Shown here: positions 27,502 to 38,036 of the stretch, one piece after another
How positions within the stretch are numbered: position 1 is the first letter of the stretch
Layout of the letters: each line of letters starts with the position of its first letter
Assembly (NCBI RefSeq): GCF_900157385.1
Contig: NZ_LT717699.1
Span: 292,524-356,523, forward strand
DNA length: 64,000 nt
Reading direction: 5' to 3'
Source: Mycobacterium terramassiliense
Lineage (GTDB): Bacteria > Actinomycetota > Actinomycetes > Mycobacteriales > Mycobacteriaceae
The notes under the pieces: generated by a model
Seen by the model: only the letters and a program-made list of their open reading frames with translations
What the model was told of the DNA's origin: nothing
Databases searched by the model: none
Program-made: the position numbers and the translations under genes

Positions 27502-27527
27502 AACGACAGACCCAGCCTTGGAGTTCC
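27502..27527 (-). promoter_or_regulatory. ECF (SigE-type) promoter of sigB
   Basis: On the minus strand GGAAC (27527-27523, within GGGAACTC), an 18-base spacer and GTT (27504-27502, within CGTTGA) match the mycobacterial SigE/SigH consensus GGAAC-N16-19-GTT. It lies about 40 bases from the sigB start. sigB is a known SigE target in M. tuberculosis. Confidence 0.75.
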
Positions 27528-27612
27528 CACCCGGTCGCGATCTCACACGCTTTGACGTGCAGAAATGTGCCGACGACCTGAGAAAGTCCTGAGAAGTGCG
27601 GCTCGCGGACGA

Positions 27613-28023
27613 TTACCGGGAACCGTGGTCGTCGTGGTCCCGGGTCGGTGGATGTGTGTGCGCTTCGGGGGCCCGGGGCGGCTCGAGCGCTCGCTGCTCG
27701 GCACGGGGGAACAGGGGGGTCCGCCGGCGGGGTTCGTCGAAGCGCCGCGGTTCGTCGTCGCGGCGCGGTGGCCGGTCGTTGGCGATCAACACCGCCATCC
27801 AGGGCAGCGGCACCGAGACCGCCACGATCGCCAGCGAGATCAGACCGTTGTGCCAGGCGCCGTACGCGACGGCGGCCAGGATCAGGGCCGGAATCCGAAA
27901 CGCCATCAGGGTCAGGTACTTACGCACCCGCGCGCGATGCTCCTCCTCGTAGGAGGGGGCGGCGGAGGTGATCAGGATCGGACGGCCCGCGTCGTCGAAA
28001 CCCAGCTGTTCGCCGCGCTTCAT
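27613..28023 (-). CDS. DUF3099 membrane protein (Rv2709 type)
   Basis: A 136-residue protein. The DUF3099 opening ILITSAAPSYEEEHRARVRKY precedes two hydrophobic segments, FRIPALILAAVAYGAW and LISLAIVAVSVPLPWMAVLI. A long Arg/Pro/His-rich tail with D-E-P-R-R repeats follows and is probably cytoplasmic and disordered. MKRGEQLGF at 28023 is preferred to the ATG six codons upstream. Function is unknown; the family is conserved near sigB in actinobacteria. Confidence 0.75.
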   Translation of the reverse strand: MKRGEQLGFDDAGRPILITSAAPSYEEEHRARVRKYLTLMAFRIPALILAAVAYGAWHNGLISLAIVAVSVPLPWMAVLIANDRPPRRDDEPRRFDEPRRRTPLFPRAEQRALEPPRAPEAHTHPPTRDHDDHGSR

Positions 28024-28086
28024 CCCTCCACTGTCCCACACGCGGTCGATTCCGGTAACGGCGAGTCAGGGGGCACAATGTGAGGC

Positions 28087-28326
28087 ATGCGCACCCAGAC
28101 CATCGAACGCACCGAGACCGACGAACGCGTCGACGACGGGACCGGCAGCGATACCCCGAAGTACTTCCACTACGTCAAGAAGGACAAGATCGCCGAGAGC
28201 GCGGTCATGGGCAACCATGTGGTGGCGCTGTGCGGCGAGGTGTTTCCCGTCACCCGTGCGGCGAAACCGGGCTCGCCGGTCTGCCCGGAGTGCAAGCGGA
28301 TCTACGAGCACCTCAAGAAGGGCTGA
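28087..28326 (+). CDS. DUF3039 small zinc-ribbon-like protein (Rv2708c type)
   Basis: A 79-residue protein with the DUF3039 pattern: FHYVKKDKIAESAVMGNHVVALCGEVF followed by CPECKRIYEHL. The Cys in ALCGEV and the CPEC pair, with a His in the segment, could hold one zinc. It is conserved in actinobacteria; its role is unknown. Divergent from the DUF3099 gene. Confidence 0.82.
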   Translation: MRTQTIERTETDERVDDGTGSDTPKYFHYVKKDKIAESAVMGNHVVALCGEVFPVTRAAKPGSPVCPECKRIYEHLKKG

Positions 28327-29310
28327 TCAGGCCGGTGGCTCCGCCGTCGCGACGGCGGGCGGCGCGGGGTTCGCCGGCGTCTCCACCGGGTGCCTGGGGC
28401 CGCGCGTGCGCGCCAGCACCCAGTTGCGCAGCCGGTGGGCGTGCGTCTTCGGCGCGGGGAACTCCTCCTGGATGGCCGCGTTGAGTTCGGCGCCGATCAT
28501 GATCGCGAAACCGCCGAAAAACGCGAACAACAGAAACGCGATCGGCGTGGACAGCGCGCCGTAGGTGTAGCCGGTGCTGGTGATCCACCTCAGGTAGAAC
28601 CGCAGGCCCAGCGTGGCGATCACGAAGACCGTGGTCGCCAGGATCGCGCCGAAGATCAGGCGATGAGACGGCAGCGGCACGGGCAGCGACACCCGGTACA
28701 GGATCATCACCGCCAGCGTCAGCCCCAAGATCAGCGCCGGGTAATAGCCGTAGCGCAGCACGTTGGCCAGGCCGACGGGGATGTGCTCGGAAATCTTGCG
28801 CGGGCCCACCACCACCAGCGGCGCGGTCGCCACCACGACCACCAGCCCCACCAGGTAAAGGAACAGCGCGAAGAACCGCTGCCGCACGGGATGACGCAGC
28901 GGCGTCTGGTCGTGCGCCTCGACGACGGAATCGACGAACGCAGAGATCGCCGACGACCCCGCCCACAGCGAGATCAGGAACCCCAGCGAAACCACCTCAC
29001 CGCGGGCGTTGTTGGCGATGTCCCGGATGGTCGGCTCGATGATCTCGTTGACGACGCTGGGCGAGAACACGCTGTGGGCCGTCGAAATCACCTGGTGCTC
29101 GATGCTGGGCAACATCTCCGGCCCGAACAAGGGCGCCACATAGGCCAGGACGCCCAGCAGCCCCAGCAGCAGCGGCGGCAGGGACAGCGCCGACCAGAAA
29201 CCGGCCTGCGCCGACTCGGAGAAAATCGAATCGTCCCAGCTTTTGCCCAGAGTCCTCAGACTGATTCGCCAGATGTGGTGGCGGGACGGCTTTGCGACCT
29301 GATCGCTCAT
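28327..29310 (-). CDS. YihY/BrkB-family membrane protein (Rv2707 type)
   Basis: A 327-residue integral membrane protein with six long hydrophobic segments, including [60 protein letters not shown] and [20 protein letters not shown]. These are the YihY/BrkB family pattern, with the characteristic SLWAGSSA..A and [11 protein letters not shown] motifs. It is often mis-annotated as ribonuclease BN; a nuclease role is not supported. The C-terminal tail is Pro/Ala-rich. The start ATG 29310 has no strong ribosome-binding site. Confidence 0.86.
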   Translation of the reverse strand: MSDQVAKPSRHHIWRISLRTLGKSWDDSIFSESAQAGFWSALSLPPLLLGLLGVLAYVAPLFGPEMLPSIEHQVISTAHSVFSPSVVNEIIEPTIRDIANNARGEVVSLGFLISLWAGSSAISAFVDSVVEAHDQTPLRHPVRQRFFALFLYLVGLVVVVATAPLVVVGPRKISEHIPVGLANVLRYGYYPALILGLTLAVMILYRVSLPVPLPSHRLIFGAILATTVFVIATLGLRFYLRWITSTGYTYGALSTPIAFLLFAFFGGFAIMIGAELNAAIQEEFPAPKTHAHRLRNWVLARTRGPRHPVETPANPAPPAVATAEPPA

Positions 29311-29374
29311 ACCCGTCCAGCATTACCGAAGACTGCCCGGACCGCCCACATTGCCGATGGGTGAGTTCGGCGAA

Positions 29375-29560
29375 CTAGCTAGCGCTGACCTCCAGCACGG
29401 CTTCCTGCTCGGTCAGTTTCGCCTCGTGCTGGTTTGCGTGGTGCTGGCAGAAGAGAAGCTCAAGTCCGGAAGACAGCTTGGCGCGGACTCGAGCCGCGGC
29501 ACCACAACGATCGCAGCGGTCCGCTCTTGTCAGCTCGGGACTGGTCAGAGTTGCATTCAT
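29375..29560 (-). CDS. DUF7455-type small zinc-ribbon protein
   Basis: A 61-residue protein with two Cys pairs, CDRCG and a later [13 protein letters not shown], which form a Cys2-Cys-His-type metal site. Very similar short proteins (opening [16 protein letters not shown]) are common beside primary sigma-factor genes in actinobacteria. ATG 29560 follows GAACGGAGAAG; an earlier in-frame ATG at 29581 is less likely. Function is unknown. Confidence 0.78.
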   Translation of the reverse strand: MNATLTSPELTRADRCDRCGAAARVRAKLSSGLELLFCQHHANQHEAKLTEQEAVLEVSAS

Positions 29561-29692
29561 GGCTTCTCCGTTCTCGTACATTCACTCTCTCAGACGTATG
29601 GGGTTTTCGCCTTGTTCCCCGATCGTTCTCGGGTGTGTCGTTTCTCACGAGCCGCTCTGGTTTATCCGGCGGACCCGGATAGGGTGCCGACT

Positions 29693-30058
29693 GTGTCGTC
29701 CGAACCCGTCGTCTTAGTGCACTTATGCGGGCGCGAGCAGTGGTCCCGGGCCCGCGATCGCGGCCGAATCGAGCCCGACCCGCCCGGCTCGGAATTCATC
29801 CATCTGTCGGCGCCCGAGCAGGTGCACCTGCCCGCCAACCGGCTCTACCGCGGCCGCGACGACCTGGTTCTCTTGCGCATCGACCCGGCCCTGTTGGACT
29901 CGCCCGTGCGCTGGGAGCCGGGAGTGGCAACGGATCCGGATTCGATGTTGTTCCCGCATCTGTACGGCCCGCTGCCGGTGAGCGCCGTGGTCGGCGTCAC
30001 CGCCTATCCGCCCGGGCCCGACGGCACCTTCGGCCCGGCGGCCGGGGCGCCCACGTAG
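29693..30058 (+). CDS. DUF952 family protein (Rv2705c type)
   Basis: A 121-residue protein with the DUF952 hallmarks: a [14 protein letters not shown] opening, [30 protein letters not shown] and [13 protein letters not shown]. The fold resembles an ADP-ribosyltransferase-like or RES-like barrel and its activity is unknown. GTG 29693 is chosen; GTG 29684 is in frame too. Its last 55 bases overlap the 3' end of the convergent RidA-like gene. Confidence 0.82.
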   Translation: MSSEPVVLVHLCGREQWSRARDRGRIEPDPPGSEFIHLSAPEQVHLPANRLYRGRDDLVLLRIDPALLDSPVRWEPGVATDPDSMLFPHLYGPLPVSAVVGVTAYPPGPDGTFGPAAGAPT

Positions 30059-30420
30059 GCGTCGGCCTCGATCTCCACCATCAGCCCGGGTGCGATCAGC
30101 GCGGACACCTCGACCATGGTGGCCGCCGGGCGTATCTCGCCGAAGACCTCGGCGTGCACCGCCGCAACCTCCGGCCAGCGTGCGATGTCGGTGACGTAGA
30201 TGCGGGTGCGCACCACATCGGTGAGCGCGGCGCCGGCCTGCTGAAGCGCAATATCGATGCGGCGCAATGCATCTCGCGCCTGCGCGACGATGTCCCCTGC
30301 TGGTCCCGCGCCGGTCGTTCCGGCCACCGCCACGTGGGGGCCGACGCGCACCGCGCGCGAATAACCCACCGCCGACTCGAAGTCGGACCCGGACGACACC
30401 AGTGTGCGGTTGGTTGGCAT
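30004..30420 (-). CDS. RidA / YjgF-family protein (Rv2704 type)
   Basis: A 138-residue member of the RidA/Rid superfamily; RidA itself hydrolyses reactive enamine/imine intermediates. Typical segments are [38 protein letters not shown] and the C-terminal [20 protein letters not shown]. The Arg that binds substrate carboxylate in RidA (R in the RTRIYV strand region) is present, but this sequence is closer to the Rid4-7 side groups, so the activity is uncertain. In M. tuberculosis its orthologue is the direct neighbour of sigA; here two extra genes intervene. Confidence 0.84.
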   Translation of the reverse strand: MPTNRTLVSSGSDFESAVGYSRAVRVGPHVAVAGTTGAGPAGDIVAQARDALRRIDIALQQAGAALTDVVRTRIYVTDIARWPEVAAVHAEVFGEIRPAATMVEVSALIAPGLMVEIEADAYVGAPAAGPKVPSGPGG

Positions 30421-30510
30421 GCGGTCACGTTACGACGGCATGGGCTGCAGCGCACCCGATTTTGCCCCGCCTTGGCTTGGGCACCAACATGTTCGGCTAC
30501 CATCCTGTCG

Positions 30511-30936
30511 ATGAGCACGCGCGGCATCTCCGAGGACGCGCTGCGCGCCCAGGAGGAGCGCTTCGCGCGGGCGTTCGCGGCCCGCGATCCGGCGCTCGCG
30601 CGCGACCTGTATCAGCCCGACGTGGTGTACGTGAGCCCGACCGTGCGCCTGTTCGAGTGGCCCGACCGGATCGACGGCATCGAGCGCACGCTCGAGTTCA
30701 TCGCGCTCACCATCAGCGCCTGTTCGGACATCCGCTACGAGGCGGTCGAACACGCAATCACCCCCGGCGCCGACGCGGCGTTCGTGCGCGTGCGCTTCGA
30801 CTGGACCCAGGGCGGGCAGCGCGTGCGCTCGACGTACGTGGTGCTCTACCGCTACCGCGACGGCCGGATCGCCCGTCAGGAGCTCTACTACGACCCCGGC
30901 GGCGCGCTGCAGCGACTCGGGCCGGCCCCGTCGTGA
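30511..30936 (+). CDS. SnoaL/NTF2-like protein
   Basis: A 141-residue protein of the NTF2 / SnoaL-like fold: an N-terminal helix EERFARAFAARDPALARDLYQPDVVYVSPT and a beta-sheet ending VRSTYVVLYRYRDGRIARQELYYDP. These small barrels serve as polyketide cyclases, isomerases or binding proteins; no catalytic set can be assigned. It sits between the RidA-like gene and the FAD/TPR gene, an interval absent from the M. tuberculosis map, so it may have been gained together with its larger neighbour. Confidence 0.72.
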   Translation: MSTRGISEDALRAQEERFARAFAARDPALARDLYQPDVVYVSPTVRLFEWPDRIDGIERTLEFIALTISACSDIRYEAVEHAITPGADAAFVRVRFDWTQGGQRVRSTYVVLYRYRDGRIARQELYYDPGGALQRLGPAPS

Positions 30937-31024
30937 TCTCAGTCCGGGCCGCCGCGCACCAGGGACCGGCTTGTGTTGTGCCTGAACTGGAATTAACTGG
31001 CGACGGCCGATATAGCATGCCGCC

Positions 31025-33658
31025 ATGATGCGCGTCGCGCTCGTGGGTGGTGGTGCTGCCGGTGTGCTCGCCGCAGTCCATCTCCGCCGGAGCAAACCAG
31101 AAGCGCAGATCACGCTGATCGACGCGTCCGGTCGTCCCGGAACCGGTGCGGCGTATGGCACCGACGACCCGACCCACTTGTTGAACGTTCCCGCCCAGCG
31201 CATGTCCGCGTGGCCCGACGATCCTGATCACTTTTGCCGTTGGCTCGAGGAACGGGCCGTCACCCCGGTCCAGAGCTTCGCTCCGCGTCTCGCTTACGGC
31301 CGCTACCTGCGAGAACAACTCGCGGTCGCCGACGTGCGGATCGAGAGCGCGCAGGTTGTCGGGTTGGTGCCGGGCGCGCCCGCGCGCCTGGCGCTGGGCG
31401 ACGGACGTTGGTTATCGGCCGACGCCGTGGTGCTCGCGACCGGGCGGCCCGAGGGTGGCATGCCCGAGTCGTTGGAACGCGCCTTCGCTCCGGTGCTCGC
31501 CGCCGGCACCGACGGCAAGGTTGTGGTGGATCCATGGTCGCCCGGCGCGCTTGCCGCGCTGGGCGCGCGTCGGCCGGAGAGCGTCTTGGTGATCGGTTCG
31601 GGGCTCACGGGCGTTGATGTCGCGCTGCATCTCATTGCGCGCGGCGCCACCGTCACGCTGCTGTCGCGTCACGGCGCGCTCCCGCGCCGATTCCGCGCCA
31701 CCGGCGCGCCGACAGAGTTGCCCAACGTCGATGCGCTCGCCACCGAGGTCTCGCTCGAGCAGATGCGCACCGCGCTCGCCGCGGACCTCGCGCACGCGCG
31801 CGAAAACGGGTCGGACTGGCGACAAGTGATCGACGCGCTCCGGCCGCGCACTGCCCGGCTGTGGCGGTCGTTGGGATGGGAAGACCAACGCCGGTTTCTG
31901 CGCGAAGACTTGCGGCAGTGGGAGGTCCTTCGACACCGCATGCCGCCCACGATTGCCGATGCGATTCATGCCGCGATCGACCGTGGCCAACTGAACATCG
32001 AGGCGGGCGAGGTCGCCGATGTGTCGCTGCGCGGCGCCGGCGTCGAACTGGTTGTGACGACAAGTTGGCGGTCGATGCGTCGGCGTGGCGACGCCGTGGT
32101 CGTCGCCACCGGCGCCGCATGGGATCGGCGGTCCCTGCAACGCTCCGCGCTCTGGGCGGACCTGCTCGACAAAGGTGTCGCGTCGCTGCACCCGTGCGGG
32201 GTGGGAGTGCGACTCGACGCGGACGGCCATCTCATCGACGCGGCCGGGGGTGCGGTCCCGGGCATCGTGTGTCTGGGCTCGATCCGCCAGGGCGAGGAGT
32301 GGGAGACCACCGCGATTCCCGAGATCCGCGCTCAAGCGGCCGCCATCGCCGAGCTGCTCGCCACCGACACGCGCGAGCGCCCGGTGCGGGCGCCCAGTCT
32401 CATCTCGACTGCGCCGGAATCCAGTGGTGCCCCCGCTTCGTACGCCGAGGGTGTGCGTCGCCTGCTCGCCGTCCAGGACGGCGCATCGCTCGCCTTCGCT
32501 GAAGCGGTCGCGGAAGATCCGCACCACGCGCGTGCCCACGTCGCGCTCGCGATGATCGCCACGGAACGGCCCGACCGCGCGGGCGGACCTGACGCCGTCA
32601 CCGGCCACCTCGCTCGGGCGCGCGCGGCGCTTGCCCATCGCAGCGACGAAGACCGTAGCCACGTCGAGGCCATCGCAACGTGGTGCGAAAAGGGAAACGC
32701 GGCGGGCACCGACGCGCTCATCGATCATCTCGACCGCGTGCCGAACGACGCGGTCGCGTTGCTTGTGCTGGCGCCGTCGATAGCGTTCGCCGGGGCCGGC
32801 GACGCGTTGCCGGACGCGTGGCAGTACGTCGAGCGATTCACCGGCGTGCACGGCGAGGCGCCATGGTATCTCGGCTTGCGCGCCTATGGCCGAACGGAAC
32901 AGGGCCTGTGGTACGACGCGGCCGATTTGGCCGACGCCGCACTCGAACTCGATCCGGGCAATGGCAACGCCGCGCATGCGCTCGCCCACGTTCACTACGA
33001 GACCGATGCGCACGGAGCCGGGCTGAAATGGCTGACTGACTGGATCCCGGGCGACGGTAGCACCCAGCGCTACCTCCCGCACTTTCAGTGGCATGCCGCG
33101 CTGCACGAGCTCGCGATGGGCGACGCGGCCGCCGCGGCGCGCCGGTACGCCGCGTTTCTCGCGCCGCCCCATTCGAAGGACGTTCGTTGTCTCGTCGACG
33201 CGGGTTCGCTCGCGTGGCGGGCGCGCCTACATCCGGACTGGGTGACTCCGCCTGACCCGATGGCGGTGCTCGCCGAGGTCGGCTCGCTGGCATACGCGCC
33301 GCAAACGCCGTTTATCGCGTTTCACGCGCTGCTTGTGCTGGCCGCCGCGAACGATCCCGCCGCGATCCGCGCGATCGATGTTCCTGGAGCCAACGACGCG
33401 CAGGCAACGACGTTGCGTCTCATCGGCGAAGGCCTTATCGCATTGACCGAGGGTGAGCCGCGCGCCGCACTCGACTATCTCCTCGAATCGCTGCCCGGGC
33501 TTCCGTCGATCGGCGGCAGTCGTGTGCAGCAAGAAGTGGTGCTCGAAACGGCGCTGGCCGCGATGCTCCAGCTCGGTGCGCCGGGTCAAGCGGCGCGCCT
33601 CTTGTCGCGACATCGCGTCGCGCCCGGGCCGCAAGTGACCCGTGGTGCCGTGAACTGA
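31025..33658 (+). CDS. FAD/NAD(P)-binding YdhS-like protein fused to a TTC38-like TPR domain
   Basis: An 877-residue two-part protein. Residues 1 to ~455 are a COG4529 (YdhS-like) FAD/NAD(P)-binding module: GGGAAGVLAAVHL for FAD, a GTGAAYGTDDPTHLLNVPA segment, a second dinucleotide motif LVIGSGLTGVDVALHLIARG and a closing IVCLGSIRQGEEWETTAIPE. Residues ~475-860 are helical with a TTC38-type TPR core: DPHHARAHVALAMI, then LWYDAADLADAALELDPGNGNAAHALAHV and GLKWL. Neither half has an assigned substrate. Leu is often CTC, where neighbours favour CTG, which suggests horizontal origin. The ATG at 31025 (or 31028) lacks a ribosome-binding site; a TATAGC just upstream suggests a leaderless transcript. 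Confidence 0.82.
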   Translation: MMRVALVGGGAAGVLAAVHLRRSKPEAQITLIDASGRPGTGAAYGTDDPTHLLNVPAQRMSAWPDDPDHFCRWLEERAVTPVQSFAPRLAYGRYLREQLAVADVRIESAQVVGLVPGAPARLALGDGRWLSADAVVLATGRPEGGMPESLERAFAPVLAAGTDGKVVVDPWSPGALAALGARRPESVLVIGSGLTGVDVALHLIARGATVTLLSRHGALPRRFRATGAPTELPNVDALATEVSLEQMRTALAADLAHARENGSDWRQVIDALRPRTARLWRSLGWEDQRRFLREDLRQWEVLRHRMPPTIADAIHAAIDRGQLNIEAGEVADVSLRGAGVELVVTTSWRSMRRRGDAVVVATGAAWDRRSLQRSALWADLLDKGVASLHPCGVGVRLDADGHLIDAAGGAVPGIVCLGSIRQGEEWETTAIPEIRAQAAAIAELLATDTRERPVRAPSLISTAPESSGAPASYAEGVRRLLAVQDGASLAFAEAVAEDPHHARAHVALAMIATERPDRAGGPDAVTGHLARARAALAHRSDEDRSHVEAIATWCEKGNAAGTDALIDHLDRVPNDAVALLVLAPSIAFAGAGDALPDAWQYVERFTGVHGEAPWYLGLRAYGRTEQGLWYDAADLADAALELDPGNGNAAHALAHVHYETDAHGAGLKWLTDWIPGDGSTQRYLPHFQWHAALHELAMGDAAAAARRYAAFLAPPHSKDVRCLVDAGSLAWRARLHPDWVTPPDPMAVLAEVGSLAYAPQTPFIAFHALLVLAAANDPAAIRAIDVPGANDAQATTLRLIGEGLIALTEGEPRAALDYLLESLPGLPSIGGSRVQQEVVLETALAAMLQLGAPGQAARLLSRHRVAPGPQVTRGAVN

Positions 33659-33671
33659 CGCTGCTGCGACG

Positions 33672-35228
<1,557 letters not shown>

Positions 35229-35249
35229 GTACACCCCTTCGTTTGGACG

Positions 35250-35286
35250 CACTTTCGGTGGGTATGGGCATGGTGAACCGAAAGTG
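35250..35286 (-). promoter_or_regulatory. Hairpin in the sigA 5' leader
   Basis: CACTTTCGGT and ACCGAAAGTG are perfect 10-bp inverted arms around a 17-base loop, ending 21 bases before the sigA GTG and just upstream of its AAGGGG ribosome-binding site. It could modulate translation or be a regulator site; which is not clear. Confidence 0.4.
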
Positions 35287-35407
35287 TCTGCTATGTCGAA
35301 TGTCGGCGTTGATATCGGCGTGTGTGTGGTTGCACGCTTTCAGTCGGGCGGTCGCCGAGGACCATTGTAACGACAGCGGCCGCCCGTACCCGGCTACCGG
35401 CCAAAAT

Positions 35408-36214
35408 TCAGTGAGTCACATCCGAAGTGGCCGCCATCGCGGCGCCCACGATGCCGGCGGTGTTCTGCAAGGCTGCGGCCACCACCGGGGTCCGGTTTTC
35501 CAGCAGCGGAAGCCACTTGTCGGCCTTGCGGCTGATCCCGCCGCCCGCGATGAACAGGTCTGGCCAGATCGCGTTCTCGATGGCCACCAGCACCCGTGTG
35601 ACCTGCTTGGTCCACTTTTCGTAGCTCCAGCCGTTGCGCTCCTTGACCGACGACGCCGCCCGCAGCTCGGCCTCCTTGCCGCCCACTTCGAGGTGCCCGA
35701 ACTCGGTGTTGGGTATCAGCGTCCCGTTGTGGATGACCGCGGAGCCGATCCCGGTGCCGAACGTCAGCAGCACCACGAGGCCGGACTGGTTCCGGCCCGC
35801 GCCGTAGTGCTCCTCGGCGAGCCCGGCCGCGTCGGCGTCGTTGAGAATCACGACCTCCTGGCCGTCTAGTTCGGCGCTGATGACGTCGCGCGCGTTGGTC
35901 CCGATCCAGGCCTTGTCGACGTTGGCGGCCGTCTGCACGACGCCGTGGGTGACGACGCCGGGATAGGTCACCCCCAGGGGACCGGTCCAGTCGAACCCGC
36001 GGACGACCTCGGCGATCGTCTTGGCCACCGCCGACGGGGTGGCCGGCTGCGGGGTCAACAGCTTGATCCGCTCGCCGATCAGCAGCCCGGTGTCCATGTC
36101 GACGATGCCGCCCTTGATGCCGCTGCCCCCGACGTCGATGCCGAACCCGCGACGCTGCGGCTTGCCGGTGACCGCGTCGGGTGGCGTGTCCGTGATCGAG
36201 TCGGTGCTGGTCAT
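35408..36214 (-). CDS. ppgK: Polyphosphate glucokinase
   Basis: A 268-residue ROK-type kinase that phosphorylates glucose with polyphosphate or ATP. The phosphate-binding [17 protein letters not shown] is at residue ~22, the Asp base lies in [23 protein letters not shown] follows, and [15 protein letters not shown] is the variant zinc/sugar region. The length and [14 protein letters not shown] motif separate PpgK from ATP-only glucokinases. ATG 36214 follows GAGGAG. Divergent from suhB. Confidence 0.95.
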   Translation of the reverse strand: MTSTDSITDTPPDAVTGKPQRRGFGIDVGGSGIKGGIVDMDTGLLIGERIKLLTPQPATPSAVAKTIAEVVRGFDWTGPLGVTYPGVVTHGVVQTAANVDKAWIGTNARDVISAELDGQEVVILNDADAAGLAEEHYGAGRNQSGLVVLLTFGTGIGSAVIHNGTLIPNTEFGHLEVGGKEAELRAASSVKERNGWSYEKWTKQVTRVLVAIENAIWPDLFIAGGGISRKADKWLPLLENRTPVVAAALQNTAGIVGAAMAATSDVTH

Positions 36215-36317
36215 CGAAACTCCTCGGCGAGACTTGGCCTGTCCGCCCACCTTAGCCCGGCCGGGACGCCGGTTGCGGGTGTCTGCGGCCCCGTGGCGTC
36301 TGTGATGCGATGGACGG

Positions 36318-37199
36318 GTGACGCGACCCGATGACGACCCCGCGCAGCTGCGTTCCGTGGCCGAGAAGCTGGCCGTCGAGGCCGCCGAGTTCGTCCGCCG
36401 CCGCCGCGCCGAGGTCTTCGGCGGTCGGGCGGCGAGCCTTTCGGCGGCGGGCAGCGGCGCGGTGCGGTCGAAGACCACCCCGACCGATCCCGTGACTGTG
36501 GTCGACACCGAGGCCGAGCGGCTACTGCGGGATCGGTTGGCCCAACTGCGGCCCGGCGACCCGATCCTCGGCGAGGAGGGCGGTGGGCCCGCCGGTGCCG
36601 CGGCTCCCGCCGGCGCGGTCACCTGGGTGCTCGATCCCATCGACGGCACGGTGAATTTCGTCTACGGCATCCCCGCCTACGCGGTGTCGGTCGGTGCCCA
36701 GATCGACGGCGTGTCGGTGGCGGGCGCGGTCGCCGACGTCGTGGGCGGCCGGGTGTATTCGGCCGCGACCAGCCTTGGCGCGCACGTCAGCGACGAGCGC
36801 GGGACGGAATCGTTGCGGTGCGCCGCGGTCGACGATTTGTCAATGGCGTTGCTGGGCACCGGCTTTGGCTACTCGCGGCGGCGCCGCGCCAGCCAGGCGG
36901 CCTTGGTGGCCCAGCTGTTGCCGGTGGTGCGCGACGTCCGGCGCATCGGCTCGGCGGCGCTGGACCTGTGCATGGTCGCGGCGGGCCGGCTGGACGCCTA
37001 CTACGAGCACGGGCTGCAGGTGTGGGACCGCGCGGCGGGCGCGCTGATCGCGGCCGAGGCGGGGGCTCGCGTGGTGGTGACCGAGCCGGACGGCCCGTCG
37101 GGCAGCGCCGGCTTGGTGGTGGCCGCCGCCCCCGGAATCGCCGACGAGCTGTTGGCGGCCCTGGACCGGTTCGACGGCCGACGGCCGCTGCCGGAGTGA
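36318..37199 (+). CDS. suhB: Inositol-1-monophosphatase SuhB
   Basis: A 293-residue Mg2+-dependent phosphatase giving myo-inositol for phosphatidylinositol, mannosides and mycothiol. Metal motifs are VTVVDTEAE, EEGGG, DPIDGTVNFVYG and the C-terminal WDRAAGALIAAEAGARV, all in the family order. GTG 36318 is the start. It ends three bases before the convergent cei stop. Confidence 0.94.
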   Translation: MTRPDDDPAQLRSVAEKLAVEAAEFVRRRRAEVFGGRAASLSAAGSGAVRSKTTPTDPVTVVDTEAERLLRDRLAQLRPGDPILGEEGGGPAGAAAPAGAVTWVLDPIDGTVNFVYGIPAYAVSVGAQIDGVSVAGAVADVVGGRVYSAATSLGAHVSDERGTESLRCAAVDDLSMALLGTGFGYSRRRRASQAALVAQLLPVVRDVRRIGSAALDLCMVAAGRLDAYYEHGLQVWDRAAGALIAAEAGARVVVTEPDGPSGSAGLVVAAAPGIADELLAALDRFDGRRPLPE

Positions 37200-37202
37200 G
37201 TG

Positions 37203-37853
37203 TCAGCAGCTGCTGGAGTGAATCTTTTGCAGCAGCGCGGGATCCGACGGCTCGGTGGCGCCGGGTTTCAGGCTGGCGAGCACCGCATCGACGTCGTCGT
37301 TGTGGGCCAGCGCGGTGAACTCCGTGCCGATGGCCAGGTCGACGGAATCGTCGGCGCGGCTGTCGTTGAACAATTCCGTGCAGGGCGCCACCAGCCACAC
37401 CGCGGCGGCCGTGGCCTGTCCGGCCGTGCCGAAGCGGATCTGCCCTTGGCAGTTCAGCCTCGTGCCGGCGTAGACGGGGTCGTTGGCGGCGGTGGGCTGC
37501 GCGAAGCCCAGGTCCTTCATGGCGCCCGCGACGTCGCCGGCCTGGCCGCCGCGACCGCTGGCGTTGAGCACGCGGACCTTGGTGTCGGCGAGTTTGGCGG
37601 GTGTGACGTCGGCCATGGCGCTGCGCGACACCTGCTCGCCGAGTTGGGGGGCGGTGGACCCGGGCGGCTGCGGCGGCGGGTTGCACACCACGGCCTCGTG
37701 CACCTTCGCCGGTCGCGTCAGCGCCACGGTCCACACCACGCCGGTGGCCACCACCAGCAGCGCGAGCACCACGATCGCGGGCCGGGGATTGCGTCGCCTG
37801 AAAGGCCTCCCGTGCTTGTCAAAAGCGGTACCTTCGGTAATCTGTGCGACCAC
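37203..37853 (-). CDS. cei: Cell envelope integrity protein Cei (Rv2700 type), LytR_C domain
   Basis: A 216-residue secreted or anchored protein. A basic cytoplasmic N-terminus (KHGRPFRRRNPRP) precedes one transmembrane helix (AIVVLALLVVATGVVWTVAL) and an extracellular LytR_C domain: VRVLNASGRGGQAGDVAGAMKDLGF and the flanking VYAGTRLNC. Cys residues at VVCNP, LNCQG, APCTE and the C-terminal SSSC probably form disulfides. In M. tuberculosis the orthologue is needed for envelope integrity and virulence. It is divergent from the DUF4193 gene, with a CRP palindrome between. Confidence 0.88.
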   Translation of the reverse strand: MVAQITEGTAFDKHGRPFRRRNPRPAIVVLALLVVATGVVWTVALTRPAKVHEAVVCNPPPQPPGSTAPQLGEQVSRSAMADVTPAKLADTKVRVLNASGRGGQAGDVAGAMKDLGFAQPTAANDPVYAGTRLNCQGQIRFGTAGQATAAAVWLVAPCTELFNDSRADDSVDLAIGTEFTALAHNDDVDAVLASLKPGATEPSDPALLQKIHSSSC

Positions 37854-37906
37854 ATGTGCACTCTAAAGGCACTGTTTAAGACTCGAGGCAAGGGTCAATC
37901 CGGGCG

Positions 37907-37922
37907 TGTGACGTAAATCACA
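37907..37922. promoter_or_regulatory. CRP/Cmr-type binding site
   Basis: TGTGA-CGTAAA-TCACA is a perfect CRP palindrome; symmetry extends one base each side (GTGTGA/TCACAC). It lies 54 bases upstream of the cei ATG and 115 bases upstream of the DUF4193 ATG, so it could control either or both. The consensus is that of the mycobacterial cAMP receptor protein Rv3676. Confidence 0.82.
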
Positions 37923-38036
37923 CACTAATGGCGCGCGATACGGGCACGAATCGTTTGGTGGATGCGTTCGACGCTGGTACAAAGCGTTGCTTGGGATAAA
38001 CGAGGCCTGTTAGAGGGGATAGGGCAGGGGAGAGAT

